A stretch of 64,000 bases of DNA from Symsagittifera roscoffensis (lineage: Eukaryota; Xenacoelomorpha; Acoela; Convolutidae), in NCBI RefSeq assembly GCF_963678635.1, contig NC_087065.1:66125374-66189373 (forward strand), written 5' to 3'. Positions 53,429 through 64,000 of this stretch are shown in pieces. Each line of letters starts with the position of its first letter. Positions within the stretch are counted from its first letter, which is position 1. A program made the translations under genes and the position numbers. The notes beneath the pieces are model-generated. The model was not told the DNA's origin. It did no database searches and worked only from the letters and a program-made list of their open reading frames with translations.

Positions 53429-54746
53429 TGACAACGCCCCACACTCGGGCACTTTATTGAGGTTACTGGGTTAAATTGCTAGATTGATCGAAACGGTATA
53501 ATATTTAGTTAATATAAAGGTTTGATCCAACTAATTTGGTGCCAAAGTCATTGTCTTCTTCCGTTTTATGGTTTTTGTTCCTTTTTCTCTTTTTTTTTGG
53601 TTTTTGTTTTGCTTTTTGTCTTTTTGCTCGTGTTTTTGTCCCCCTAGTTGCCCCTTTACTCGGTTAGCTAAGCCTCGTTCGGAGAGCGTACCAGGAAGTT
53701 TTCTCGAGTTTTCCTAAAAAGCTATCACGGTACAACCGGAAGGTTTGCACGTTCCCGCCGAACCGTACCACCGGTACTCTAGAATGGGCATGCAGCCCGG
53801 AGCTGTGTCAAGTGGGTTCGACTCCGTAGTCTTGATGTCGTAAACACCCAGGAGCGCCATAAAAACACTATGTAACATTCGTCCACTGCGGTCACATATG
53901 AGGCTTAAGAAAAATAGGCCCTATAACCATTGGCTCAAGAGTCAGGGACACTATCTCTTGTGTTTTTCTGCCTCAAAACGGTCGGAGACAATTCGGTTCG
54001 CTTGTGACATGAGACTACGACCCGTTACAGCTTAAAGGCTACTACCAAAATATCCCCCCACTCTAGAAATGAGAACGTTCCCATACTTAGGTCTCAAAAT
54101 ACCCGAACGCCGTTAAAAACCGGGTCGGAACAATCCGTTAAGTTACTTTTTACTACACAGTGGAACTTTGATCCATTTCAGATGGATCAACCTAAAACTC
54201 GTCTTACCTCAACATAACAATCATAAAACGCACTCTAGAAATTTAAATTAGGGACTCACATGCTGATGCACTCAAGCACAGGGGGTAATTAAATGGGTGA
54301 GCAACTCTAGAAGTAACTAAGATAACTAGATAAGTTCAATGTTTATCAGTTTGAAAGGCAGAGGTAAGTTTGAACTCTAGAATGGAGTTTTATGTGAACC
54401 ATTGGGACACTCAAGCTGTCCACTTTTCCATCGAAGGTTCACTCTAGTCCAGTTCGAATAGTTGTTCTCTCGGGAATACTCTGTCTTCTACTTCAGATAG
54501 GACAGCTCTACTCTTGTTCACTATGACGGAAATTGCGAATAGCAATTTCCCACAGTTTTTTTAGCTGACAACGTTCCCGCGATTGTTATTCGATCGTTCT
54601 GATTTCATTTATTCTGTTTTCAGTTGTCGCGAGAAAATCGTGCATGACAGGCTCCATTCGAATTTTTGAAAAATTAAATTTCACTCCAAAATTAAGTGTT
54701 CTCGTGTCTCTCAAGGTCAAACTTCCAAATATGACCGACTGGCACA
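53429..54746 (-). repeat. 5' LTR of the giant retroelement
   Basis: 1318 bp, partner of 31380-32698. On the minus strand it starts TGTGCCAGTC and ends GTTGTCA. The plus-strand B-box GGTTCGACTCC is repeated at 53815-53825. The right flank (from 54747) is R repeat, not the TIR sequence that flanks the other LTR. Confidence 0.8.
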
Positions 54747-56095
54747 TGTATTTATTGTCGATCACAAGCGACATACAATGATAATTCTCGAGGAAATTTC
54801 TCAAACAGAAAAAATTGGATTTATAAAAGTCAAATATAAATAGTCGTTCAAGTAGCTGCAATAGTCAATATAAAAAACAAAAACTCAGCATCAAACATCA
54901 AACTAAACTAGAATAAATTGTTTTAAGTACAGTAAAAACCAATCAAACTGAAAAAATCGAAATAGAAACTACTCAAATGACCGTACTAGATAATTTTCAA
55001 AGTGCACTAGACAGGATCCAAACTACCGGTATAGAAATAACTGAAATGATTTCTATAATTTAATTATGTTAGAAATTTAATGAAATGTATGAAATAGTTA
55101 TAATAGAAAACGAGAAAACTCTAAAAGTCAAGAAAAAAGAAATAACATTTTCAATAATAGAGCATGCCGCAATCTCTCAAATTCAACACTGCCAAATAAC
55201 AAATCTCAAAACTCAAACCGACCCTAACAAAAGTACTGAATTAACACTCCAAAACAAAATGACAAATTAACAAAGTAAAGAACAGCTCTGAAACAACCAC
55301 TGAATCTCCAGGAATTAAAATTAAAGAAACTCAATTTTTACAATAAAATGACATTGATTATGAAAACTCAGATGAAGATAACCATACCGAAAACACAAAA
55401 CGATTGTTAAATTGAAAATCAACAATGAAAACAAAAGCCCTACTCAAACTAAAAATTATCAAAATGATCAACATTGTGAAGAATCCAACAAATTCGAAAC
55501 AAGTAAAAGAGTTGATAAAACATATTTCCATACCCCATAACGTCTCACGAAAACACGAATAACTTATACAAAAATCTAAATACTGCAGAAAATCAATAAA
55601 CGATACAACTTTGAAAAAAATATAAACTAAAAGAAACCAAATGAATACTACCATTTATCTTTAAAAAAAAACATGAAAAAATTTCTTGAGTAGCTTTTGT
55701 AATTGTCTCAGGCGCAGAATCAAATATTATAAACACAAACACAAGTAATGAAATTCAATTTCTATATCCATCTGTGATGCTTCAAGATGCAACAAGTAAA
55801 TTAGCAACTGTACCAGGTTTGAATTCACAAAATGATGTAAGAATCAAACTTCAAAAACAAGACACAAAAACAAACGAAAACCACGACCTTTCAATCAAAC
55901 TTTAAGTTAAACTCCACTGTAGAAATGTAAAACGAAAGCTTATAGAAACTTTACTTAATGATTACAATCTAAGAATAATAAACACAAATAAATTACAAAT
56001 AAAAACTGTATACCTACAAAAAGTATTATTCAATTAACGTTTTTCCAACGACTTCAAAAAACAAGCACCACTCTTCTCTGAGTTTTAGCACATTT
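54747..56095 (+). repeat. Third partial copy of repeat R (R3)
   Basis: Matches R2 from about 58117 to 59463 and R1 from about 12000 to 13320. It is cut on the left by the LTR and on the right at TTTAGCACAT (56085-56094). The joint is a 10-bp direct repeat of TTTAGCACAT (again at 56108-56117) around a short A-rich filler, then polymerase sequence. Confidence 0.75.
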
Positions 56096-56116
56096 AAAAA
56101 AATGTGCTTTAGCACA

Positions 56117-57012
56117 TCCAGATGAACTGAAATCGAAAGTTGCAAATTTTCCTCCAATTTTCAAATACACTGAGGTTGGAAGAAACGATATTGGTGACTA
56201 TATGAAGAATTATGCTAATGAAAATGAAATGTTGAAATATCCACAGAGAATGCTTATATCTAGCTTCAAGCTAGAAAATGGAACAGTTATGACTCCTCTC
56301 ATCAACTTTTATTTGGAACTTGGCTTGCAATGCACCAAAATTTATCGTTTTGTTGAATATTCTCCTCGGAAATGCTTTAATAGTTTCGTTCAGTCAGTGG
56401 TTGATGGTAGAAGAGAAGGAGACGAAAACCCTCTATCAGGAGTTGTAGCTGAAACAATGAAGCTCTTGGGCAATTCCTCCTATGGATATCAGATCATGGA
56501 TAGATCCAGGCATACAATCACGAAGTATCTGAACGATGTCGTATTAATATGGTTTCATGATGATAAAATGTAAATTATTGCGGTAAACTTAATATACAAG
56601 GCAGTGATTTATATACTTTCTTTGTTATTTAAAATTTTTTTCCTCAAAAAACTTGACTTTTTTCGAAGTTTCAGCATGACTAGGTAACATATTATAGCTA
56701 CACCTTCTACAACAAGGATAAGAAACAATTAGATAACGCACGCCAAAATTTTTGCATAAAATTTTGTCAAAATGTTTCCAAATTTTTTCCCAAAACTCAA
56801 ATTTTTTCCAAAATTTTTCCCGACACAAAAACATCGTATCTTAATACATGGGAAACCTATAACCTATCTTAATACATGGAAAATCTATTCCCTATCTTAA
56901 TACATAGCATGGAGGACCGGGAAATCTATAACGTATCTTAATACATGGGGTCCTCCATGCAACCACCCTCCCCCCCTCCCCCCCCCCCACTTCAGCTCCA
57001 ACATCTACTACT
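56117..57012 (+). mobile_element. Second TIR-element right end with internal deletion
   Basis: 56117-56539 matches the polymerase at about 29803-30225, including motif B (KLLGNSSYG from 56460). At GATG (56536-56539) the sequence jumps to the 31000 region, deleting motif C and the thumb. It then runs through the intact right TIR with four iterons, the C-rich run and the terminal 11-mer to 57012. This is the end that pairs with the left TIR across the target duplication. Confidence 0.8.
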
Positions 57013-59570
57013 GCTGTAACAGCAAAACTAATATTAAATAAATTAACAGAACCTATAAGCAAAACTCGTCACCAAAAATGGATTCAAAGACGTTAAACAA
57101 AAATACAAACCACACTCGGCTGAACAGCCTTTTTATGGTTTTCAGTTCTAACAAGAGAAATATAATCGGATTGGAAACAATTATCAGGAGAATTTTCAAA
57201 AATGGTCGTTTCCGAAAGAAATAAACAAAATGAACCATTTTTCTAAAAGGAAAAACGCAGATTACCAAATGAAACAATGAAGCAACTAGCTGGGAAAAAG
57301 AAACATTAGTTAGAAAAGCATACTCTCTACAAGAAAAGCATGCTGATTACAAAAACACAGAAATGACAGAAAGTTTTTGTATGACCTTAACAATTTTTTA
57401 TTGATGACCTTATATAGATGACCGAAAATTGGTATTGAAATAATACCACCACACACTTCATCAATTCGCGAACCAGATTTTGATATTTTAGACAGAGAAA
57501 AATTAACAAGTAGAAAGCTGACGTTCCAGGAGGAGCTACAAAAATCCTATCAGAGAGATGGGCAAAACTATCTCAGCAAGAGCGGAACAACAAAAACTAG
57601 ACAATAGAGAAAAAATAAAGCAAGTTGACAAGCAGGGGAGGAAAACACACATTGGCAACCCGCATCGAAAAAAAAAAAAGTTTGTCAAACCCATCCCGCT
57701 CACAAAAAACATGTGAAGATTTTGAGACAACAATCACGCACATCCACGCTCCGAGTGAGTGATTCCCATGATCACAATCAGAAAAGCCAGGAAAGTGAAA
57801 AAAAAAGAAAACCTAAAAATAAAATAGATTCCAAACATTCAAATAACCGCTTCACATATGACCAAGTTACAAAACTATCTAAAAAAGTAGAGAAAATTAT
57901 CAAATACTTACTTAATTCTTCGCCTATAAACGGTAAAAACCCAAACTTTACAGGAAAACCATCATTAAAAAATTATCTAATAACCAAAAAAAAGAACTTA
58001 TCAAAACGACTACCCAAACATTAAATAGCAAACAAAATTTTTAACCAATTATTGAAAAAAGATCAACAGTTGTCTAATCGAAACATTCAAAGAAAAATTA
58101 GTTCAAGAAAACCAGAATGTAGTTATTGTCGATCACAGGCGACATACAATGATAATTCTCGAGGAAGTTTCTCAAACAGAAAAAACTGGATTTATAAAAT
58201 TCAAAAATAAATAGTCGTTCAAGTAGCTGCAATAGTCAATATAGAAACAAAAACTCAGCATCAAACTAAACTAGAAGTAATTTTTTTAAGTACAGTAAAA
58301 CCAATCAAACTGAAAAAATCAAAGTAGAAGCTACTCAAATGAACGTACTAGAAAATTTTCAAAGTGCACTAGACAGGATCCAAACTACCGGTATAGAAAT
58401 AATTGAAATGATATCTATAAAATAATTATGTTAGGTAATTAATGAAATATATGAAATAGATAACGAGAAAATTCTAAAAATCAAGAAAAAATAATTAACA
58501 TTTTTAATAATAGAGCATGCCGCAATCTCTCAAAATCAGCACAACCAAATAACAAATCTCAAAACTCAAACCGACCCTAACAAAAGTACTGAATTAACAC
58601 TCCAAAACAAAATGACAAATTAACAAAGTAAAGAACAGCTCCGAAACAACAACTGACTCTCCAGGGATTGAAAATAAAGAAACTCCAAATTTACAATAAA
58701 ATGACATTGATTATGAAAACTCAGATGAAGATAACCATACCGAAAACACAAAACGATTGTTAAATTGAAAATCAACAAAGAAAACAAAAGCCCTACTCAA
58801 ACTAAAATTTATCAAATTGATCAACATTGTGAAGAATCCAACAAACTCGAAACAAGTCAAAGAGTTGATAAAACATATTTCCATACCCCATAACGTCTCA
58901 CGAAAACACGAATAATTTATACAAAAATCTAAATACTGCAGAAAATCAATAAACGATAAACGTTGAAAAAAAAATATAAACCAAAAGAAACCAAATGGAT
59001 ACTACCAATTATCTTTAAAAAAAAACATGAAAAAATTTCTTGACCACAATATCTCCAAGTAGCTTTTGTAATTGTCTCAGGCGCAGAATCAAATATGATA
59101 AACACAAACACAAGTAATGAAATTCAATTTTTATATCCATCTGGGATGCTCCAAGATGCAACAAGTAAATTAGCAACTGTACCAGGTTTGAATTCACAAA
59201 ATGATGTAAGAATCAAACTTCAAAAACAAGACACAAAAACAAACGAAAACCATGACCTTTCAATCAAACTTTAAGTTACACTCCACTGTAGAAATGTAAA
59301 ACGAAAGCTTATAGAAACTTTACTTAATGATTAAAATCTAAGAAAAATAAACACAAATAAATTACAAATAAAAACTGTATACCTACAAAAAGTATTATTC
59401 AATTAACGTTTTTCCAAAGACTTCAAAAAACAACCACCACTCTTCTCTGAGTTTTAGCACATTTAAAAAAAGAACTTCAGATGTATAGATGGATATATGT
59501 ATAATTTTCCAATATCTCACATCCACCAGTACAAAAAAAATCAAAAATATTTATGACTGAACTTAAATTC
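57013..59570 (+). repeat. Tandem repeat R, copy R2, right part
   Basis: Begins with the second GCTGTA (57013-57018) and matches R1 from about 10799 onward to about 13450. It carries the gag-like remnant (57019-57250) and the same conserved late block (about 59080-59270) as R1 and R3. Frames are broken. Together with 13455-14032 it makes a complete R copy of about 3.13 kb. Confidence 0.75.
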
Positions 59571-61360
59571 TGTAAGATTTTTTTTCAGGTAAAAATATCA
59601 TCAATAAAACATTCAAATAAAACAAGTTTAGATAACATCGACTTACAGGCATAAAAGTTTTCACAATACACAATGAGTTTTCACTGAGGACTTTTACGAT
59701 ACTGTAAACCAAATATCAACATCCGCTAGAAAGCAATAAAGAGTATAAAGAGTAAATAAAATTTTATAACTAATATATTTTTCTCAATCTTCTATCTTCA
59801 ACGAAGAATATTCTAAAAACAACACTATGAAAGACGCGAAACAAAAAATAGGTAACAAAACCAGAACAACAACAGTTTTAACTATGTTTATTTTCATCAT
59901 TCGCAGATAAATGGACAAATTGAACAAGTAGCATCTTTTAATTTAAATTTTCAATTGCCTATGCCACATCCAAAGTTGATGTAGTAAAATTTTTGATGTT
60001 GTAAGATTCGCTGTTACAAATTACAATAAAACCAGACGCACTCTTCGAGAAACAGCGAGCAAGTAAAGCAACGATATAGTTAGAAGACAAAGTAAACACT
60101 TCGAGATAATCTTGAGCCAAACTAAGTTATTTCGCCAGTAAAAAAAGACCGATAACCAAAAGCAACACACTTCAAAATTCAATATTATGATTAGAAAAAC
60201 AGTATTCGACGCTATAGATCTATTTTCAACCATAAATGAATCAACTGTAACTGGCAATCGAACCTATTCAACTAATTTTCAGATACAACTTCCGGCTTGA
60301 ATAGTGCATAAAATCAAATGCATCTACATGACAATCACGACGATAAACACAATTTGTCATAGGAAACGAAAAATACGAAATCAACAGATTATTATTTGGA
60401 ATACTAATAGAACCAGCAGATTTTTCAATATTTATGGAAAAAATCGACTCCTTGTTTTGGAATTGAAATTACCTTCTACTACTACGTTTTAAACAACAGA
60501 AATGATTACAGCTTCAGAAAAAAAATATCGTTACAATAAGCTTAAAAAATTCAAAGCAGCCCCAGATAAATCACTTTTTTCCTAACGCGATTCAAATTTT
60601 TAGGCCATATACTTACACCTCCAAAATTTAGAATAATGCACTTTTTAAAAAGCGAGTATCAAAAGACAAGAAAATGCAAGAACTCCTTGGCGTCTTAAAT
60701 TTTTTTATTGAAAGGGTTTACAAAATGCAACTTTAACTCCGAACATTTTACAATATCCCCGCCTACAAAATAGTTTGGAATGGGCAATTGAACAACAATT
60801 TTACTTGATGAAATTCAAAAAAATTAGAGATACATTTTAAGGACGAACATGTTTTTGGGTTACCTCTGGATCAGAATATAGCCACAATGTATACAACTAA
60901 ATCACGAAAAATATAGTTATTGCTTCTAAACACCGTACCCTACATTAATGCTACCACTGAAGAAACTTTTACCAAAAGTCTGGAAATCCGAATATCGATT
61001 AACAATCAATCAGTATATACTCAAAATCAGACAACCAACATCGCATTTGAACGCAACAATTTCAACAACTACTGTAAATTGAGTACAATTCAACATCAAA
61101 AGCAGAGTTAAAATCACAAAAAACTTGCTAAAACAAAAAATTATTGGATATCTATACAAAAGATTACAGAGATTTGAAAATATCAAACTTTGTATGCATC
61201 CTAATGGAGAAAATTATAGACTCCAAGATATCACTTCAAAAATTATTTTTAGTTTTGAACTTGTAGACTTTCTAGGATGAAAAAATCTAATTTACAAAAA
61301 GTTTCAACCTCCAATCGAAATTTAATTGGGCAAATGAATCTATTCAAGTAAGAGACGAGA
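59571..61360. other. AT-rich spacer, no supported gene
   Basis: Only short frames without motifs (for example 60021-60257 minus and 60920-61111 plus). No internal repeat was recognised. Confidence 0.3.
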
Positions 61361-61430
61361 ACATAAAATGACATTGATTATGAAAACTCAGATGAAGATA
61401 ACCATACCTGGTGAAAACTCAGATGAAAAC
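61361..61430 (+). repeat. Short isolated fragment of repeat R
   Basis: About 45 bp here match the R2 segment at 58695-58742 (AAAATGACATTGATTATGAA and following), then the last part is duplicated locally (GAAAACTCAGATG twice). A small dispersed piece of R outside the tandem copies. Confidence 0.6.
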
Positions 61431-61490
61431 TCAGCAGTTAGAGTCGAGAAAAGATTCAATCCATCTCTTATGAATTTAGTATATAACTGT

Positions 61491-61536
61491 CACTAAAAAC
61501 ACACATAATTGTGGTTTTCTAGTCGTGTTTTTAGTG
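61491..61536. repeat. Perfect 12-bp inverted repeat (hairpin)
   Basis: CACTAAAAACAC at 61491-61502 and GTGTTTTTAGTG at 61525-61536, with a 22-nt loop. It could be the terminus of a small transposon or a hairpin. No partner was found in this window. Confidence 0.5.
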
Positions 61537-62169
61537 GTAGTCACGTTGTCTGGTGATACGAGACCCAGCTATATTGTTATTTTCACATGTAAAACCAAAA
61601 AGGCAACTGGCTAGGTCAAGATGGTTAAAAACGAGTAGAATTAAAGTAACTGGCGTCAGCCAGTGGTCAAAAGGTAACTTTTCTACGCTCCGTCACTGTG
61701 TAATGTCTGCGCAAATGTTACAACATTCTAATCATAAACATGATAAAACAGAAACCAAATTGCTCCTAGCATGTGTCGACCACCAGTTACGAATGATCTA
61801 CCCAAGCAGTAAAATGGAAAAAAAATCCCCAACTTTCAATATGAGTTCTTAAATCGACCATGGATAGTTTTTAGACATCTCTGTGCGGCACTGCTTCACA
61901 GCTTACATTCAATGGTTTTGCTTCTATCAAGGAACTTTTACTTTCTCCGCAGTCGGTACCATTATCAACCTTGATAACCACGATACCATCTAACTCATCT
62001 AATTCAATCTGACGACTGGATACAATCCTCCTTTAATCAACTTTTCAAGGAGTCTAAAATAATTTCTTTTTTTGTTTGTTTTTGAGAAATCACAAAAGTA
62101 GAAACCCTAATTGAAATTTTACAGTAGAAAGCTAGTCCAAGAACTAACTTTTCTACACCACAATTTCCC

Positions 62170-63620
62170 CTATCAATTACCAAGCCTTCGTTAATACCAT
62201 TTCAAAAAACTCTAGTTCCTCTTATGATGACGCTAACCCAATTTTAACAACACTTTCCAACCCTCATGAAGATATTCCCAGCCCTTTTAGGGATGATCAT
62301 TTTGAGCATGATATAAATAGTTTTACAGAACAGCTTGAAGTAATCCAGAAAGCTAAGTCGCCATTGATAATTCACCAATTATCTTTTTCCACATCTTCAT
62401 CCGATATCAGCTCTAGTACTGATACTCCACATAGAGCCGCACGTATTATACAAGAAAAAACAAAAGAATTGTTCAAATTTCACTAGTTATTTTCAAAAGG
62501 GAACATCTACATCACGGCTACAACAGAGTGATCATCTACAACACACTAATACGCAAGAATAATTACTTCATTATTTTCCACGCATCCCCCCAATTATGCT
62601 TTTACAACAGGGAAAGGCAAAGCCAACGCGACCTTCATGTCATTAAAAAAGCTAAATCCATACACTCCCGTGGTTTTGCTACTACTTTGAAGGGAACCCA
62701 TAAATAACTCTGCCAAAAAACTACTATGAAAACTTACTCGCCATCCTTCTCCCCGAACTAACTTGCACCACTCATACCGACGATTTCACTAACACTATTC
62801 TATCACAAATACTAAACAAACACATTGCATTAAAAACTAATCGAATTCCCATGGCTTATGATGATCACGATGTTAACAGATAAAGGAATCTAGAAGAAAC
62901 AGGGATCCCGAAGACTCGCCACATAACACGGATACTGAAGTCAACCCACAAATAACGGAGAATTTGTTGTCAAAATTGGTTACAATTTTCATATCCACCG
63001 CACTTATGAAGAACTTAATCACGCCATTGAACACGCATCAAACTAATTAAAAGCCTCTGAATCTTATTTTAGGTTTTTAGATAGCTTTCAAAGACATTTC
63101 ACACAACCTTAAACCGCTTTATTTTCACACTTTTCACCGCTACATTTCGAATAATTCAAAATACACGCAACCATTTTTTAAAATAAAATTCTAGTTGAAA
63201 TGATTGAACATGCATGGCACTCTCCGCAATTACGACTCCGTTAGCCAATTTATCTTTTTTGTTTTTCTATAAACTCATTGAAGAAACTAGACCAATCAAG
63301 ATTCAACAGAAGTTCATCAGACCTGTCGACCTCCCTTTATTAAAATTTACCCATGGCACGAAATTTAATCAGAAAATTTATAACATAATCCGACACTCTG
63401 ATCAGTAAACTTCAATCAATCATGAAAATTAAAAACAATCCAGGCACTCGAACTTCTTTGGCTACTACTAAAAACAAAAAGGGTCATTTGCATACTAGCC
63501 AAATTGCTTTCTGAACTACCGTCCATCGTTATTGTGTTTCCTCATTGTTTCTTCACAGAACGCTTATTAGTATAAATTTAGTACCATACAAACTAAATAA
63601 CTCTTAAACATTTGGTCATC
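62170..63620 (+). pseudogene. Degenerate coding relic, copy B
   Basis: Partner of the relic at 1-1960, in the same orientation and block order. A Ser-rich block lies near 62370-62460 (IIHQLSFSTSSSDISSST). A second block at 63330-63410 (LLKFTHGTKFNQKIYN) matches IFEFIHNTKYNHKIYT near 1460-1500. A last block at 63440-63560 (ALELLW ... VFPHCFF) matches ALQLLW ... VFPHGFF near 1560-1680. Many stops and shifts. The family is not recognised. Confidence 0.5.
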
Positions 63621-64000
63621 AATTCATAGTGAAATTTCCAACGAATGTCTTTTTGATTTCTTCATTAGCTTCTTGTTGCTGTATTTTATTTATGTTCTCT
63701 AACAACTTTAGTTGAGCAAAAAGTTATTAGATTCAAGGCAATAAAATTAGGTTACAATACAATAAGGTATATAATTGAGTCAGAAAAAAAAACAGATTAA
63801 TTAACTTTTGATTTTTGGTTTTTCTTTTTTCTCCAACTGTTCCCTTAATTCGCCGACTTCTGTTTAGTCTGTGTAAAACGTTTTATAACATCGCATGAAT
63901 TTTCATACTAATTGAATGACTTCCAAATTTCACATAAAATTCTTTCGACTCGCTTGGGTTAAAGCTTAGACAACCACGCAGCTTTATTAACACCACCACA
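63621..64000. other. Window end, no supported gene
   Basis: AT-rich sequence with no motif recognised. Confidence 0.3.

Larger units (their letters stand above)
31380..54746 (-). mobile_element. Giant LTR retroelement (about 23.4 kb, Ty3/gypsy-type)
   Basis: Two direct repeats (31380-32698 and 53429-54746) bound a 20.7-kb interior coded on the minus strand: leader arrays, Gag, protease, reverse transcriptase, RNase H, integrase, then macro-domain and SGNH genes and several unknown frames up to the 3' LTR. Read on the minus strand the LTRs start TG and end CA. The order protease-RT-RNase H-integrase, with a C-terminal integrase extension, fits Ty3/gypsy rather than Copia. Typical Ty3 elements are 5-10 kb, so the size is exceptional. 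No target-site duplication is seen: 31375-31379 and 54747-54751 differ. Confidence 0.85.
14033..57012. mobile_element. Composite Maverick/Polinton-like insertion with nested elements
   Basis: Both outer ends carry the same inverted terminus (AGTAGTAGATGTTGGAG at the left, its complement at the right). They are flanked by GCTGTA at 14027-14032 and 57013-57018, and the uninterrupted R1 copy shows the empty site with a single GCTGTA (about 10799). A 6-bp target duplication with TIRs of several hundred bp and a protein-primed-type DNA polymerase is the Maverick/Polinton signature. The present 43 kb is not one element. It holds a first TIR-element body (14033-31376), an LTR retroelement (31380-54746), an R fragment, and a second TIR-element right end (56117-57012). 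Confidence 0.75.

Noticed and set aside
31375-54751. Target-site duplication of the LTR element
   Set aside because: The bases next to the two LTR outer ends do not match for any end choice tried.

Overview
The window looks like a repeat-rich, gene-poor stretch of an invertebrate animal genome. A nematode-like host is my best guess, but nothing here proves it. I see no single-copy host gene, rRNA, tRNA or CRISPR. The outer flanks are strongly AT-rich. A central block (about 31.4-54.7 kb) is much closer to 50% GC. Essentially everything recognisable is mobile-element sequence.

Layout. (1) 1-13.5 kb and 57-64 kb: decayed repeats. These include two distant copies of one degenerate coding relic at the two window ends, a 1.42-kb tandem pair (6.57-9.3 kb), and a 3.2-kb tandem repeat 'R' with a decayed retroelement gag (R1 10.23-13.45 kb; R2 13.455-14.03 kb, resuming at 57.01-59.57 kb). 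(2) R2 is split by an insertion at 14033-57012. It begins and ends with matching terminal inverted repeats and is flanked by a 6-bp target duplication GCTGTA, as in Maverick/Polinton elements. (3) Its left part (14.03-31.38 kb) is a virus-like TIR element. It carries a protein-primed-type family B DNA polymerase (24.58-30.96 kb, zinc fingers at the N terminus, broken, with a 2-kb internal tandem duplication) and a set of small genes. No capsid, packaging ATPase, protease or integrase gene is visible. Its intergenic promoters hold arrays of animal transcription-factor motifs: CCAAT/NF-Y, CRE and CArG/SRF plus AP-1. (4) The right TIR of that copy is cut by a giant LTR retroelement (31380-54746, about 23.4 kb, minus strand, two LTRs of about 1.32 kb). 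(5) Between the retroelement and the true right end of the TIR element lie a third R fragment (54.75-56.10 kb) and a second, internally deleted copy of the TIR element's right end (56.12-57.01 kb).

The giant retroelement is the most unusual object. From its 5' LTR (right) to its 3' LTR (left) it has a leader with two tandem arrays, Gag with two zinc knuckles, aspartic protease, Ty3/gypsy-type reverse transcriptase, RNase H and integrase. Then, where env would sit, there are about 10 kb of additional genes: a macro-domain-like protein, a coiled-coil protein with an SGNH/GDSL hydrolase domain, a second SGNH-like protein at the head of a multi-kilobase chain of broken reading frames, and several unrecognised proteins. 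Frameshifts, nonsense codons and an integrase D-to-G change indicate that this copy cannot move by itself.

All calls come from reading the sequence and its translations. No alignment or database search was run, so family assignments rest on motifs and order. Percent identities and motif counts are by eye.
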